Notes under the pieces: generated by a model
What the model was told of the DNA's origin: nothing
What the model saw: only the letters and a program-made list of their open reading frames with translations
Database searches by the model: none
In this document: one piece after another, positions 1 through 5,843 of the stretch
Layout: the number at the start of each line of letters is the position of its first letter
How positions within the stretch are numbered: the first letter of the stretch is position 1
Source: Vermiphilus sp.
Lineage (GTDB): Bacteria > Ratteibacteria > UBA8468 > B48-G9 > JAFGKM01
Reading direction: 5' to 3'
NCBI GenBank assembly: GCA_020722825.1
Contig: DYKC01000064.1
Location: 1 to 6,012, forward strand
DNA: 6,012 nt
Translations under genes and position numbers: made by a program

Positions 1-5
1 AGAAG

Positions 6-33
6 TTGAGAAAAAAATAGGTTGTGGTACAAT
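6..33 (+). promoter_or_regulatory. Putative sigma-70-type promoter upstream of the first gene
   Basis: TTGAGA at 6-11 and TACAAT at 28-33 each match five of six bases of the -35 and -10 consensus and are separated by 16 bases. Transcription would begin near position 40, about 45 bases before the preferred start codon at 86. The five complete + strand genes that follow have short gaps, so this could drive most or all of the window. The element was found by eye in an A-rich stretch, where such matches arise by chance, and the left edge is only five bases away, so an upstream operon promoter cannot be excluded. Confidence 0.4.
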
Positions 34-74
34 ATACAAAAAAGAACGGGTCTGTGTCGAGAGACAGATGAAAA

Positions 75-88
75 AAGGTGAACATATG
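75..88 (+). promoter_or_regulatory. Ribosome binding site that decides the start of the first gene
   Basis: AAGGTG at 75-80 lies five bases before the ATG at 86. The in-frame ATG at 68 has only a weak GAGAG at 59-63 before it. This favours translation from 86, which gives an N-terminus MKTKVVVDSR that leads straight into a beta strand, over the version six residues longer. Confidence 0.55.
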
Positions 89-1771
89 AAGACAAAAGTT
101 GTTGTGGATTCCAGACAGCAGGTGAACTACAGAAGGGTATACAAGTCTATATTACGGGCACTGGAGCATTTCGGGGTCTATTATGAGATTATAGACCTGT
201 CACTGATGAGAATCTCTTCTGAGGAACTTGAAGGAACCCACCTTTTGATCTTGGGACAAGAAGGTATAGGTAAATCACTTATCAGTGAAGAAACGAATAT
301 TATTCTCCGGATGGTTATGCAGCAGGGTATGGGACTGGTGGTTCTGGATGGATATCTTGAGGGGTTCCCCGCTTCGTTTCTTAAAGGACTGTGTATTGAA
401 AAGGGTTCTTCAGGGAAGACCGCTCTTCTTAAGGTCCCTCCTGAAAATGGCATAACAAAAAGACTATCACAGTATGAGATATCTTTGAAAATGCCTGTGC
501 TTTGCTATTCAGTTGATGATGCCGCAGGATGGAATCCTTTATTGCTGGACGAGGAGGATAACGTTTGCGGTCTCTATAAGAGAATGGGAAGTGGCAGGGT
601 GGTCTTTTTTCTTGTTTCAGCTTCCTTATGGCAGGGTGAGTACCTCGGTTTTACCTCGGGTCTGGATGGTCTGTTCCGCAACAGTATTTCATGGGCAGAG
701 AAAAAGCCGTTCATAACGAAGGCGATGCCACCTTTCGTTACAGCGAGGATTGATGACATATCTTTTTCTGGCAGTCCCGTGGCCATTTATAAAGAGACTG
801 TTGAAGAACTCCGGTGGCTGGACGTTTTGAACAGGTACGGGTTTATCCCAAATGCAGGGATTTTCATTGATGATATACAAGACAGGGATGTTAAGTATAT
901 CAGGGGAAAGCATACCAATGGGCTTGCAGAGTTTTCCGCGCATGCCTTCAAAGACCCGAGGAACGTTAATGAATTTCCTATCTATATGAAACACAATGGG
1001 GAGGAATTTTCTGAAGATGTTCTGAAGAAAAATTTTGAAAAAGTTAACAGAAGGTTTGCGGAGTGGTCCATAACCCCTTCAAAGACCGTGAACGCACACT
1101 TCGGAGAGATCGGACTGAGGGCACTGCCGTTTCTTAAAGAGACGGGGCAGAGGTATCTTATGAATCCTATAAGGGTGGGGAAGCCCTGGTCTGACCCGTC
1201 TGCACATTCCTGGAACCTGGAACCTTATGACAACCCATCTTTTTCTTTCAGCGTTATCCCTGAAGACAAGGACTTTTTTAATGTGACATCACATCCTGGC
1301 AATATGGATTCCGAAGTTCCTGATATGGATTTTCTATGCGGGTGCACCAGGTTCTGGAATGAGAGCCCGTCCATCAATGTCAAAAAGGCGATAGATAGAG
1401 GTATCTTCCAGATTACCAGAGGACTTGAAAACGGATTTTTCGGTTGCCTGATGTTTCATGAACAGAGAGTTTCACACATACCTTTGAAGCAGTGGGAGGA
1501 GATTGTAAAAGGCATATCAGCCGGGATTCAAGATGTTCCACACATCTTCAGGAGTTACGATTATATAAGCAGTTATGCGGAAAACAGGACATTCTACAGG
1601 ATAGAAAAGGCAGAGTTCAACAAAAAATTGTCCGTATGGCTGAAGGGAAGGAATGATATGTTGCAGTACCTGTATCTTTTTATTGACAGGGGGGAAGATA
1701 CGGTGGAAAGTTTACTGGAGGTTCCTCAATTTGAAAAGTCTATAGTACTGAACTTCAAGATTGAAGATTAA
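86..1771 (+). CDS. Two-domain protein: amidotransferase/ThuA-like N-terminus and NodB polysaccharide-deacetylase-like C-terminus
   Basis: The product is 561 residues from the ATG at 86, or 567 from the ATG at 68. Residues 1 to about 205 alternate strands and helices (KVVVDS, HLLILGQEG, GLVVLDGYLEGF, GRVVFFLVS) like the class-I glutamine-amidotransferase/ThuA fold, but I see no clear Cys-His-Glu triad. From about residue 214 the protein looks like a NodB-type TIM barrel: PPFVTARIDDIS (Asp223, Asp224) fits the metal-binding motif 1, EFSAHAF (His286) fits the motif-2 histidine region, and LMFHEQRVSHIP (His458, His464) fits the C-terminal histidine motif. The family removes N- or O-acyl groups from polysaccharides, but the real substrate is unknown. 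I see no signal peptide or membrane segment, so it is probably cytoplasmic. The GH78 gene downstream agrees with a carbohydrate role. The frame is open to the left window edge without another ATG, GTG or TTG, so an N-terminal extension beyond the window is possible though unlikely. The family is moderately sure and the activity is not. Confidence 0.72.
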   Translation: MKTKVVVDSRQQVNYRRVYKSILRALEHFGVYYEIIDLSLMRISSEELEGTHLLILGQEGIGKSLISEETNIILRMVMQQGMGLVVLDGYLEGFPASFLKGLCIEKGSSGKTALLKVPPENGITKRLSQYEISLKMPVLCYSVDDAAGWNPLLLDEEDNVCGLYKRMGSGRVVFFLVSASLWQGEYLGFTSGLDGLFRNSISWAEKKPFITKAMPPFVTARIDDISFSGSPVAIYKETVEELRWLDVLNRYGFIPNAGIFIDDIQDRDVKYIRGKHTNGLAEFSAHAFKDPRNVNEFPIYMKHNGEEFSEDVLKKNFEKVNRRFAEWSITPSKTVNAHFGEIGLRALPFLKETGQRYLMNPIRVGKPWSDPSAHSWNLEPYDNPSFSFSVIPEDKDFFNVTSHPGNMDSEVPDMDFLCGCTRFWNESPSINVKKAIDRGIFQITRGLENGFFGCLMFHEQRVSHIPLKQWEEIVKGISAGIQDVPHIFRSYDYISSYAENRTFYRIEKAEFNKKLSVWLKGRNDMLQYLYLFIDRGEDTVESLLEVPQFEKSIVLNFKIED

Positions 1772-1780
1772 CCGGGCCTT

Positions 1781-1815
1781 CTTCACACGGTATTTGCCAG
1801 AAACTTTATGTGAAG
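1781..1815 (+). repeat. 7-bp inverted repeat in the gap before hisB
   Basis: CTTCACA at 1781-1787 is the exact reverse complement of TGTGAAG at 1809-1815, with a 21-base loop. The 3' arm overlaps the hisB Shine-Dalgarno AAGGG (1813-1817), so in RNA the stem could partly mask it. No T-tract follows, so it does not look like an intrinsic terminator. The loop is long and the stem short; chance is a fair alternative. Confidence 0.35.
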
Positions 1816-1823
1816 GGTAGAAT

Positions 1824-2414
1824 ATGGGTATGAAAAGAAAAGCAAGGATAGAACGCAGGACAAAAGAGACGGATATATCGGTTGAGATAAGCCTTGAAGG
1901 AAAGGGCTCGTGCAATGTATCTACAGGAGTTGGTTTCCTTGACCATATGGTTGACCTGCTTGCAAGATTTGCTTCCATTGACCTGAAGATTAAGGCGAAG
2001 GGAGACCTTCAGGTGGATACGCATCATCTTGTTGAGGATACGGGTATCTGCCTGGGAGAGGCGGTGAAAAAGGCACTCGGCGACAAAAAGGGGATAAGGA
2101 GATACGGTTTTGCTTCTGTACCGATGGACGAAACGCTTGTTAATGCCTCTCTGGACATATCCGGACGACCCCTCCTTGTTTTCAATGTGCCTTTTATCAG
2201 GGGACGGGAAGGCAGTTTTGAAACAGAGGATGCGAAAGAGTTCCTTAAGGGTTTTGTAACGCACTGTGGAGTGACACTGCACATCAACCTTACCTATGGG
2301 GAGAATCTGCACCATATCAACGAGGCGATATTCAAGTCTCTGGCACTTGCCCTGAAGGATGCCGTAAAGGTTGAAGGCACTCTATTGCCATCAACCAAGG
2401 GTAGAATTGGTTGA
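1824..2414 (+). CDS. hisB: Imidazoleglycerol-phosphate dehydratase
   Basis: HisB dehydrates imidazole glycerol phosphate to imidazole acetol phosphate, a late step of histidine synthesis, in the cytoplasm using Mn. The 196 residues match the normal length of the stand-alone enzyme, with no histidinol-phosphatase domain fused. Family motifs appear in order: GVGFLDHMV (residues 35-43), DTHHLVEDTG (65-74, metal-binding His67/His68 with Glu71), PMDETLVNASLD (100-111), FETEDAKEF (132-140), HINLTYGENLHHINEAIFK (153-171, His163/His164 with Glu167, the second metal half-site) and the C-terminal LPSTKG (188-193). This internal duplication of HHxxE is the hallmark of the fold. The start at 1824 has AAGGG six bases upstream; a second ATG at 1830 is worse placed. 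It lies 52 bases after the deacetylase-like gene and 12 before xer. No other his gene is present, so it is an orphan copy with respect to this window. Confidence 0.97.
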   Translation: MGMKRKARIERRTKETDISVEISLEGKGSCNVSTGVGFLDHMVDLLARFASIDLKIKAKGDLQVDTHHLVEDTGICLGEAVKKALGDKKGIRRYGFASVPMDETLVNASLDISGRPLLVFNVPFIRGREGSFETEDAKEFLKGFVTHCGVTLHINLTYGENLHHINEAIFKSLALALKDAVKVEGTLLPSTKGRIG

Positions 2415-2426
2415 CCACTAAAAGAG

Positions 2427-3302
2427 ATGAAAAAGGTGCTGAAGAGTTTTCTTGAATATCTTGCACACCAGAAAGGATTTTCAATCAATACGATACGGGC
2501 ATACAAAACCGACCTGAAGCAGTTTATCGGGTTTCTCAAGGGGAAAAAAATCCACTCCCTTGCAGGTGTTGACTATCCTGTTTTTCTGGGATTTCTGTCC
2601 TACCTGAAAGAGAGGGGGAACTATACGGAAAAGACCATTGCACGCAAGGTGGCAAGTCTAAAGGCCTTTTTCAGGTTTTTATCTTCAAGGGACATTATAA
2701 AAACAAATCCCGCTCTTCTTTTATACAGCCCAAAGGTACCTGAACGCCTGCCTGAATTTCTTACCATAGAGGAGATGGTAAAGGTCATAGAAACCCCGGA
2801 AGGGGATAAATGGCAGATCTTGAGGGACAGGTCCATACTGGAAATGCTTTATGCCACAGGCATAAGGGTTGGTGAGTTGACCTCCCTTAGAATGAAGAAT
2901 GTCAACATTCTGGAAGAGACCATAAAGGTGGAGGGTAAAGGGAGGAAAGAAAGGATTGTTCCCATTGGCAGGCCTGCGATGAAGGCATTGATAGAGTACC
3001 TTGAAAGGAGACCGCATAAAAGTTCAGAAAGGGTCTTTTTGAACAAGTACGGGAAACCACTAACAGACCGGGGAGTGGAACGTCTTGTGGACAGATATGC
3101 GAAAAAGGCAGGTATTGGAAGGAAGGTCACACCGCATACCTTCAGACACAGTTTTGCAACGCATATGCTTGACAGGGGGGCTGACCTGCGCACGGTGCAG
3201 GAACTTTTGGGACACCAACGTATTACAACCACGCAGATTTATACGCACCTCACCGTGGAACGATTAAGGGAGTTTTACAACAAGGCACACCCCCGCGCCT
3301 GA
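2427..3302 (+). CDS. xerC: Tyrosine recombinase of the XerC/XerD type
   Basis: Site-specific tyrosine recombinases of this type resolve chromosome dimers at dif by cutting and rejoining DNA through a phosphotyrosine link. The product is 291 residues, the usual Xer length. The N-terminal SAM-like core-binding domain spans about 1-88 (FLEYLAHQKGFSINTIRAY is typical), and the catalytic domain about 105-285. All active residues are visible: Arg147 (ATGIRVGEL), Lys171 (GKGRKERIVPIG), His237 and Arg240 (HTFRHSFATH), His263 (LLGHQ) and the nucleophile Tyr272 (IYTHL). The HPRA end is typical of Xer rather than of phage integrases. No att or dif-like site is seen nearby, which also argues for a housekeeping enzyme; XerC versus XerD cannot be settled from one sequence. 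The start is uncertain: the only purine-rich stretch, AAAAGAG, abuts the ATG at 2427, while GTG at 2436 would be better spaced from it. Coupling to hisB, which ends 12 bases upstream, may supply ribosomes. Confidence 0.93.
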   Translation: MKKVLKSFLEYLAHQKGFSINTIRAYKTDLKQFIGFLKGKKIHSLAGVDYPVFLGFLSYLKERGNYTEKTIARKVASLKAFFRFLSSRDIIKTNPALLLYSPKVPERLPEFLTIEEMVKVIETPEGDKWQILRDRSILEMLYATGIRVGELTSLRMKNVNILEETIKVEGKGRKERIVPIGRPAMKALIEYLERRPHKSSERVFLNKYGKPLTDRGVERLVDRYAKKAGIGRKVTPHTFRHSFATHMLDRGADLRTVQELLGHQRITTTQIYTHLTVERLREFYNKAHPRA

Positions 3303-3326
3303 ACTGTATGGAGTGAAACAGAAGAT

Positions 3327-5672
3327 ATGATGGACAAACAGATATTTTTTAAGGATTCTGGGTGGATATGGTACAACCACTACGGATACGAGGATGTGAA
3401 TGTTTTTATGCTTGCCAGAAAGGAATTTTGTCTTGATGCTGTACCTGAAGGTCCTGCGGTAATAAAGATCACTGCGGATTCAAGGTACAAACTTTACGTC
3501 AACGGTAGTTATGTCTGTTACGGTCCTGCAAGGGGTTATCCCGAACACTATCCCTTTGATACCGTGGATATAACAGAATATCTTAAAAAAGGCGGCAATG
3601 TCATTGCGGTTGTTGTGCATCAGTACGGGCACGGTACCTATCAGTCAATATATGCGGGAGCATCAGGGCTGATTGTTGAAGGAAGGGCAGGGAATGTTGA
3701 TGTTGGGACAGTCAGGAACAGCGGATGGCTTGTCAAAAAGTGTGCCGGGCGCAAACAGAATATGCTCAGAAGGACAGTACAGATGGGTTACCAGGAAAAC
3801 CTTGATGGGCGAAAGGTTGAAAAAGAATGGATGATGCCCGGTGCGAAAATAAGGCCTAACGAGAACGGCTGGATAGAGCCGGACTGGAGGAAGTCCGGTT
3901 GTGCCCCCTGGTTTGGATTTGAAGAAAGGGAAATTCCCCTGATGAGAGAAGAGGTAAGGGATTTCAAAAAGTTACTGTTTGCTCATTACGGTAAATCTTC
4001 TAAAGACTGGGAGGATACACGGAACATCACAGGTGTTTACCTTGAAGAAAAAAAGAACGGGCAGCTAGACCCTTCAAGGATAAAGGACCCGGAAAATATG
4101 TTCAGGACAGACAACTCTTTTGCGGTGGTTAAACCTTTCCCTGCAGGGAAAAGACTTACAATGCTTGTGGACTTTGGCGAGGAGGTTGCGGGCTTTCTGG
4201 GCGTTGAGGTGGAAGGTAACGGCGGAGAGGTGCTGGATTTTACAACCGCCGAATCCCTTGACGGAAAGCACTTATATATACAGAACCCTGCAACAGGTTC
4301 CAAGGTGGCAGTTTCTGACAGATATACCTTAAGAAAAGGGTTTCAGAACTTTGAGACATTTTCCATACACGGCTTCAGGTATCTTGCCATGACGGTCAGG
4401 AATGTGAAGAAGCAGGTGAAGATAAAAAGACTGTATGTCAGGCAGACCACCTATCCGTTTGAGAACAGAACCTTCTTCAGGACTTCAGACGAAAGTATAA
4501 ACCGCATATGGGATATGTGCGTAAGGACGCAGATATGCTGCAGTCTTGATGCGTACGTTGACTGTCCCTGGCGGGAGCAGGCACAGTGGTGGGGCGACGC
4601 AAGGGTGCAGGCGGCGAATACCTATTATGCATTTGGTGATATGCGGCTATTCAGAAGGGGGATAAAACAGGCCGGGCAGTCGCAGATTTTCAATGGGTTA
4701 ACCTACGGACACTTCCCTACAATGGCTGTGGGTTGCATCCTGCCTGATTTTACGATGACATGGATACACACACATCTTGACTATTACAGGTATACAGGAG
4801 ATACCTCGCTTATGAGACAGCAGTATGACAGAATAGAAAAAGCTATAAGTTTTTTCAGTGATTATACGGACAAAAACTACCTTCTGGGCAACATACCCGA
4901 ATGGTGGGTCTTTCTGGACTGGGCGCCGCTATACAAAGAAGGTTTTTCCTGCCTTTTTAATCTCCTGTTTCTTCATACTTTAAGAACAGTTGCTGAAATA
5001 TCTTCAATACTGAACAAGACTGAAAAGGAAAGGTTTTATCTCGGTATTGCCTCTACGCTGGAAGGAAAAATCAAAAAGGTATTCTGGGACAATAAAGAAA
5101 AAGTCTTCTGGGACGGCTACGATACGGTAAAGAAGCAACAGATAAAGAAGATAAGCCAGCATACCCACACATGGGCGATTCTGATGGACATAAACAGGAG
5201 ATACCACAGGTTGTGGGCGGACAGGATTTTAACACCGCCGATGAATCTTGAACCTCTTAAACACCCGGACATCATTGAAGGAAGTCCTTTCTATTACTAC
5301 TACATTATAGAGGCGCTGAAAAAGGTCGGAGGATATGAAAGTGTTATTGTGGATTTCATAAAAAGAAGATGGGGGATGATGCTTGATGAGGGTGCAACAA
5401 CCTGCTGGGAGATGTGGAATCCTCAACCTGGGTATACTTCACTCTGTCACGCATGGAGTGCGCATCCAATAGTGCACTTTATTGAGATTATAGGTGGTAT
5501 AAAACCTGTTTCTGCTGACTGGAAGGAGATAGAAATAACCCCAAATCCTCTCGGTCTTGACAGGATAAACCTATCAATAAAAACATCCCATGGAAATATA
5601 GCTATTGATGTACAAAACGGGAAGTTTAAAGCAGACATCCCTCATGGAATAAATGCCCATTATCAACAGTAG
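3327..5672 (+). CDS. Alpha-L-rhamnosidase-like glycoside hydrolase, family GH78
   Basis: GH78 enzymes release terminal alpha-L-rhamnose from glycosides and plant or bacterial polysaccharides by an inverting mechanism. The 781 residues show the family order: N-terminal beta-sandwich (about 20-130, with ADSRYKLYVNG and GPARGYP), a second beta domain (about 265-372, ending HGFRYLAMTV), the (alpha/alpha)6 barrel (about 380-720) and a C-terminal beta domain (about 722-781). DCPWREQAQWWGD (412-424) aligns with the GH78 acidic motif, keeping Asp412, Glu417 (expected general acid) and Asp424. TTCWEMW holds Glu695, the expected general base. No signal peptide is present at the N-terminus (MMDKQIFFKDSG), so it should act in the cytoplasm on imported oligosaccharides or glycosides. 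ATG 3327 and ATG 3330 are adjacent; GGAG at 3310-3313 is rather far upstream, so either may be used. It starts 24 bases after xer, probably co-transcribed. Rhamnose specificity is inferred from family only; some GH78-like proteins act on other sugars. Confidence 0.88.
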   Translation: MMDKQIFFKDSGWIWYNHYGYEDVNVFMLARKEFCLDAVPEGPAVIKITADSRYKLYVNGSYVCYGPARGYPEHYPFDTVDITEYLKKGGNVIAVVVHQYGHGTYQSIYAGASGLIVEGRAGNVDVGTVRNSGWLVKKCAGRKQNMLRRTVQMGYQENLDGRKVEKEWMMPGAKIRPNENGWIEPDWRKSGCAPWFGFEEREIPLMREEVRDFKKLLFAHYGKSSKDWEDTRNITGVYLEEKKNGQLDPSRIKDPENMFRTDNSFAVVKPFPAGKRLTMLVDFGEEVAGFLGVEVEGNGGEVLDFTTAESLDGKHLYIQNPATGSKVAVSDRYTLRKGFQNFETFSIHGFRYLAMTVRNVKKQVKIKRLYVRQTTYPFENRTFFRTSDESINRIWDMCVRTQICCSLDAYVDCPWREQAQWWGDARVQAANTYYAFGDMRLFRRGIKQAGQSQIFNGLTYGHFPTMAVGCILPDFTMTWIHTHLDYYRYTGDTSLMRQQYDRIEKAISFFSDYTDKNYLLGNIPEWWVFLDWAPLYKEGFSCLFNLLFLHTLRTVAEISSILNKTEKERFYLGIASTLEGKIKKVFWDNKEKVFWDGYDTVKKQQIKKISQHTHTWAILMDINRRYHRLWADRILTPPMNLEPLKHPDIIEGSPFYYYYIIEALKKVGGYESVIVDFIKRRWGMMLDEGATTCWEMWNPQPGYTSLCHAWSAHPIVHFIEIIGGIKPVSADWKEIEITPNPLGLDRINLSIKTSHGNIAIDVQNGKFKADIPHGINAHYQQ

Positions 5673-5677
5673 GGAAG

Positions 5678-5724
5678 TCTCCTTAAAACAGTAATTTGGC
5701 AGAACTGTATTTTACTTTAGGAGA
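5678..5724 (+). promoter_or_regulatory. Imperfect hairpin that would sequester the Shine-Dalgarno of the small peptide gene
   Basis: TCTCCT at 5678-5683 is the exact complement of AGGAGA at 5719-5724, which is the Shine-Dalgarno of the ORF at 5730. Inside it TAAAA (5684-5688) can pair with TTTTA (5710-5714), and CAGT (5689-5692) with ACTG (5704-5707). That makes about 15 pairs, with two bulges on the 3' side (5715-5718 and 5708-5709) and an 11-base loop (5693-5703). It fills nearly the whole gap after the GH78 stop. No T-run follows the 3' arm, so a translational switch or mRNA-processing element is likelier than a terminator. Function is inference from pairing alone. Confidence 0.5.
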
Positions 5725-5732
5725 AACATATG
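5719..5732 (+). promoter_or_regulatory. Strong ribosome binding site of the 37-codon ORF
   Basis: AGGAG at 5719-5723 sits six bases before the ATG at 5730. It is the closest match to the anti-Shine-Dalgarno consensus at any start in this window. The spacing is ideal, which supports real translation of the short ORF and would suit a peptide needed in excess over its modifying enzyme. Confidence 0.75.
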
Positions 5733-5843
5733 GAAAACGGACTGAAAAAAATTAGTTACAATGAAGAGATGGTTCCCGATTACACTCTTCCTGCCCCGCT
5801 GTTATACAAAGATGGCACAAAGGTTACAGATAGTTACCTGTAA
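5730..5843 (+). CDS. 37-residue peptide, candidate RiPP precursor for the adjacent radical SAM enzyme
   Basis: The ORF runs from ATG 5730 to TAA 5841-5843 and is preceded by a strong, well-spaced Shine-Dalgarno. Its stop overlaps the next start by one base (TAATG), the arrangement of coupled translation. The peptide starts MENGLKKISYNEEM, continues with a Pro/Leu stretch (YTLPAPLLY, residues 18-26) and ends KVTDSYL. It has no Cys and no double-Gly leader cut site; tyrosines are at 10, 18, 26 and 36. A tiny gene just ahead of a radical SAM enzyme is the usual layout of PqqA, MftA and similar precursors, but the sequence resembles none of these that I know. From memory, VP-YTLP-PL----DG--VT also resembles the conserved N-terminal segment of CE15/acetylxylan-esterase-like hydrolases, so a co-opted or remnant esterase N-terminus is the main alternative. 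I found no esterase continuation in any frame after the stop. I believe the ORF is translated; the precursor role is a hypothesis. Confidence 0.6.
   Translation: MENGLKKISYNEEMVPDYTLPAPLLYKDGTKVTDSYL

Noticed and set aside
1806..2315. 169-codon ORF on the - strand opposite hisB
   Set aside because: It is antisense to an unmistakable, full-length hisB, shows no recognisable domain, and has no supporting ribosome binding site or neighbour.
2412..2426. hisB and xer are in the same frame, separated only by the TGA and four sense codons, so stop readthrough would give a fusion
   Set aside because: Tryptophan is encoded by TGG in these genes, TGA also ends xer, and both proteins are complete with normal ends; no stem-loop or recoding context is evident.
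2849..3232. 127-codon ORF on the - strand opposite the recombinase gene
   Set aside because: It overlaps the conserved catalytic domain of xer throughout and looks like a shadow frame, rich in Ser, Pro and Leu without family motifs.
2427..3302. Recombinase as the integrase of a mobile element
   Set aside because: Length, domain order and the HPRA terminus fit the housekeeping Xer type, and no att repeats, tRNA gene, phage or transposon genes are seen in the window.
5079..5118. Local repeat KVFWD-KVFWD within the GH78 protein (residues 584-596)
   Set aside because: It is a single short duplication inside the helical barrel with divergent codons; it is not a repeat array.
5696..5718. TTGGCA at 5696-5701 as the -35 box of a separate promoter for the peptide gene
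   Set aside because: No acceptable -10 box lies 16-18 bases downstream; the nearest TATTTT and TACTTT are only 6 and 11 bases away.
5678..5724. Hairpin after the GH78 gene as an intrinsic terminator
   Set aside because: The stem is bulged and mostly A/T inside, and it is followed by AACAT and a start codon rather than a T-tract.
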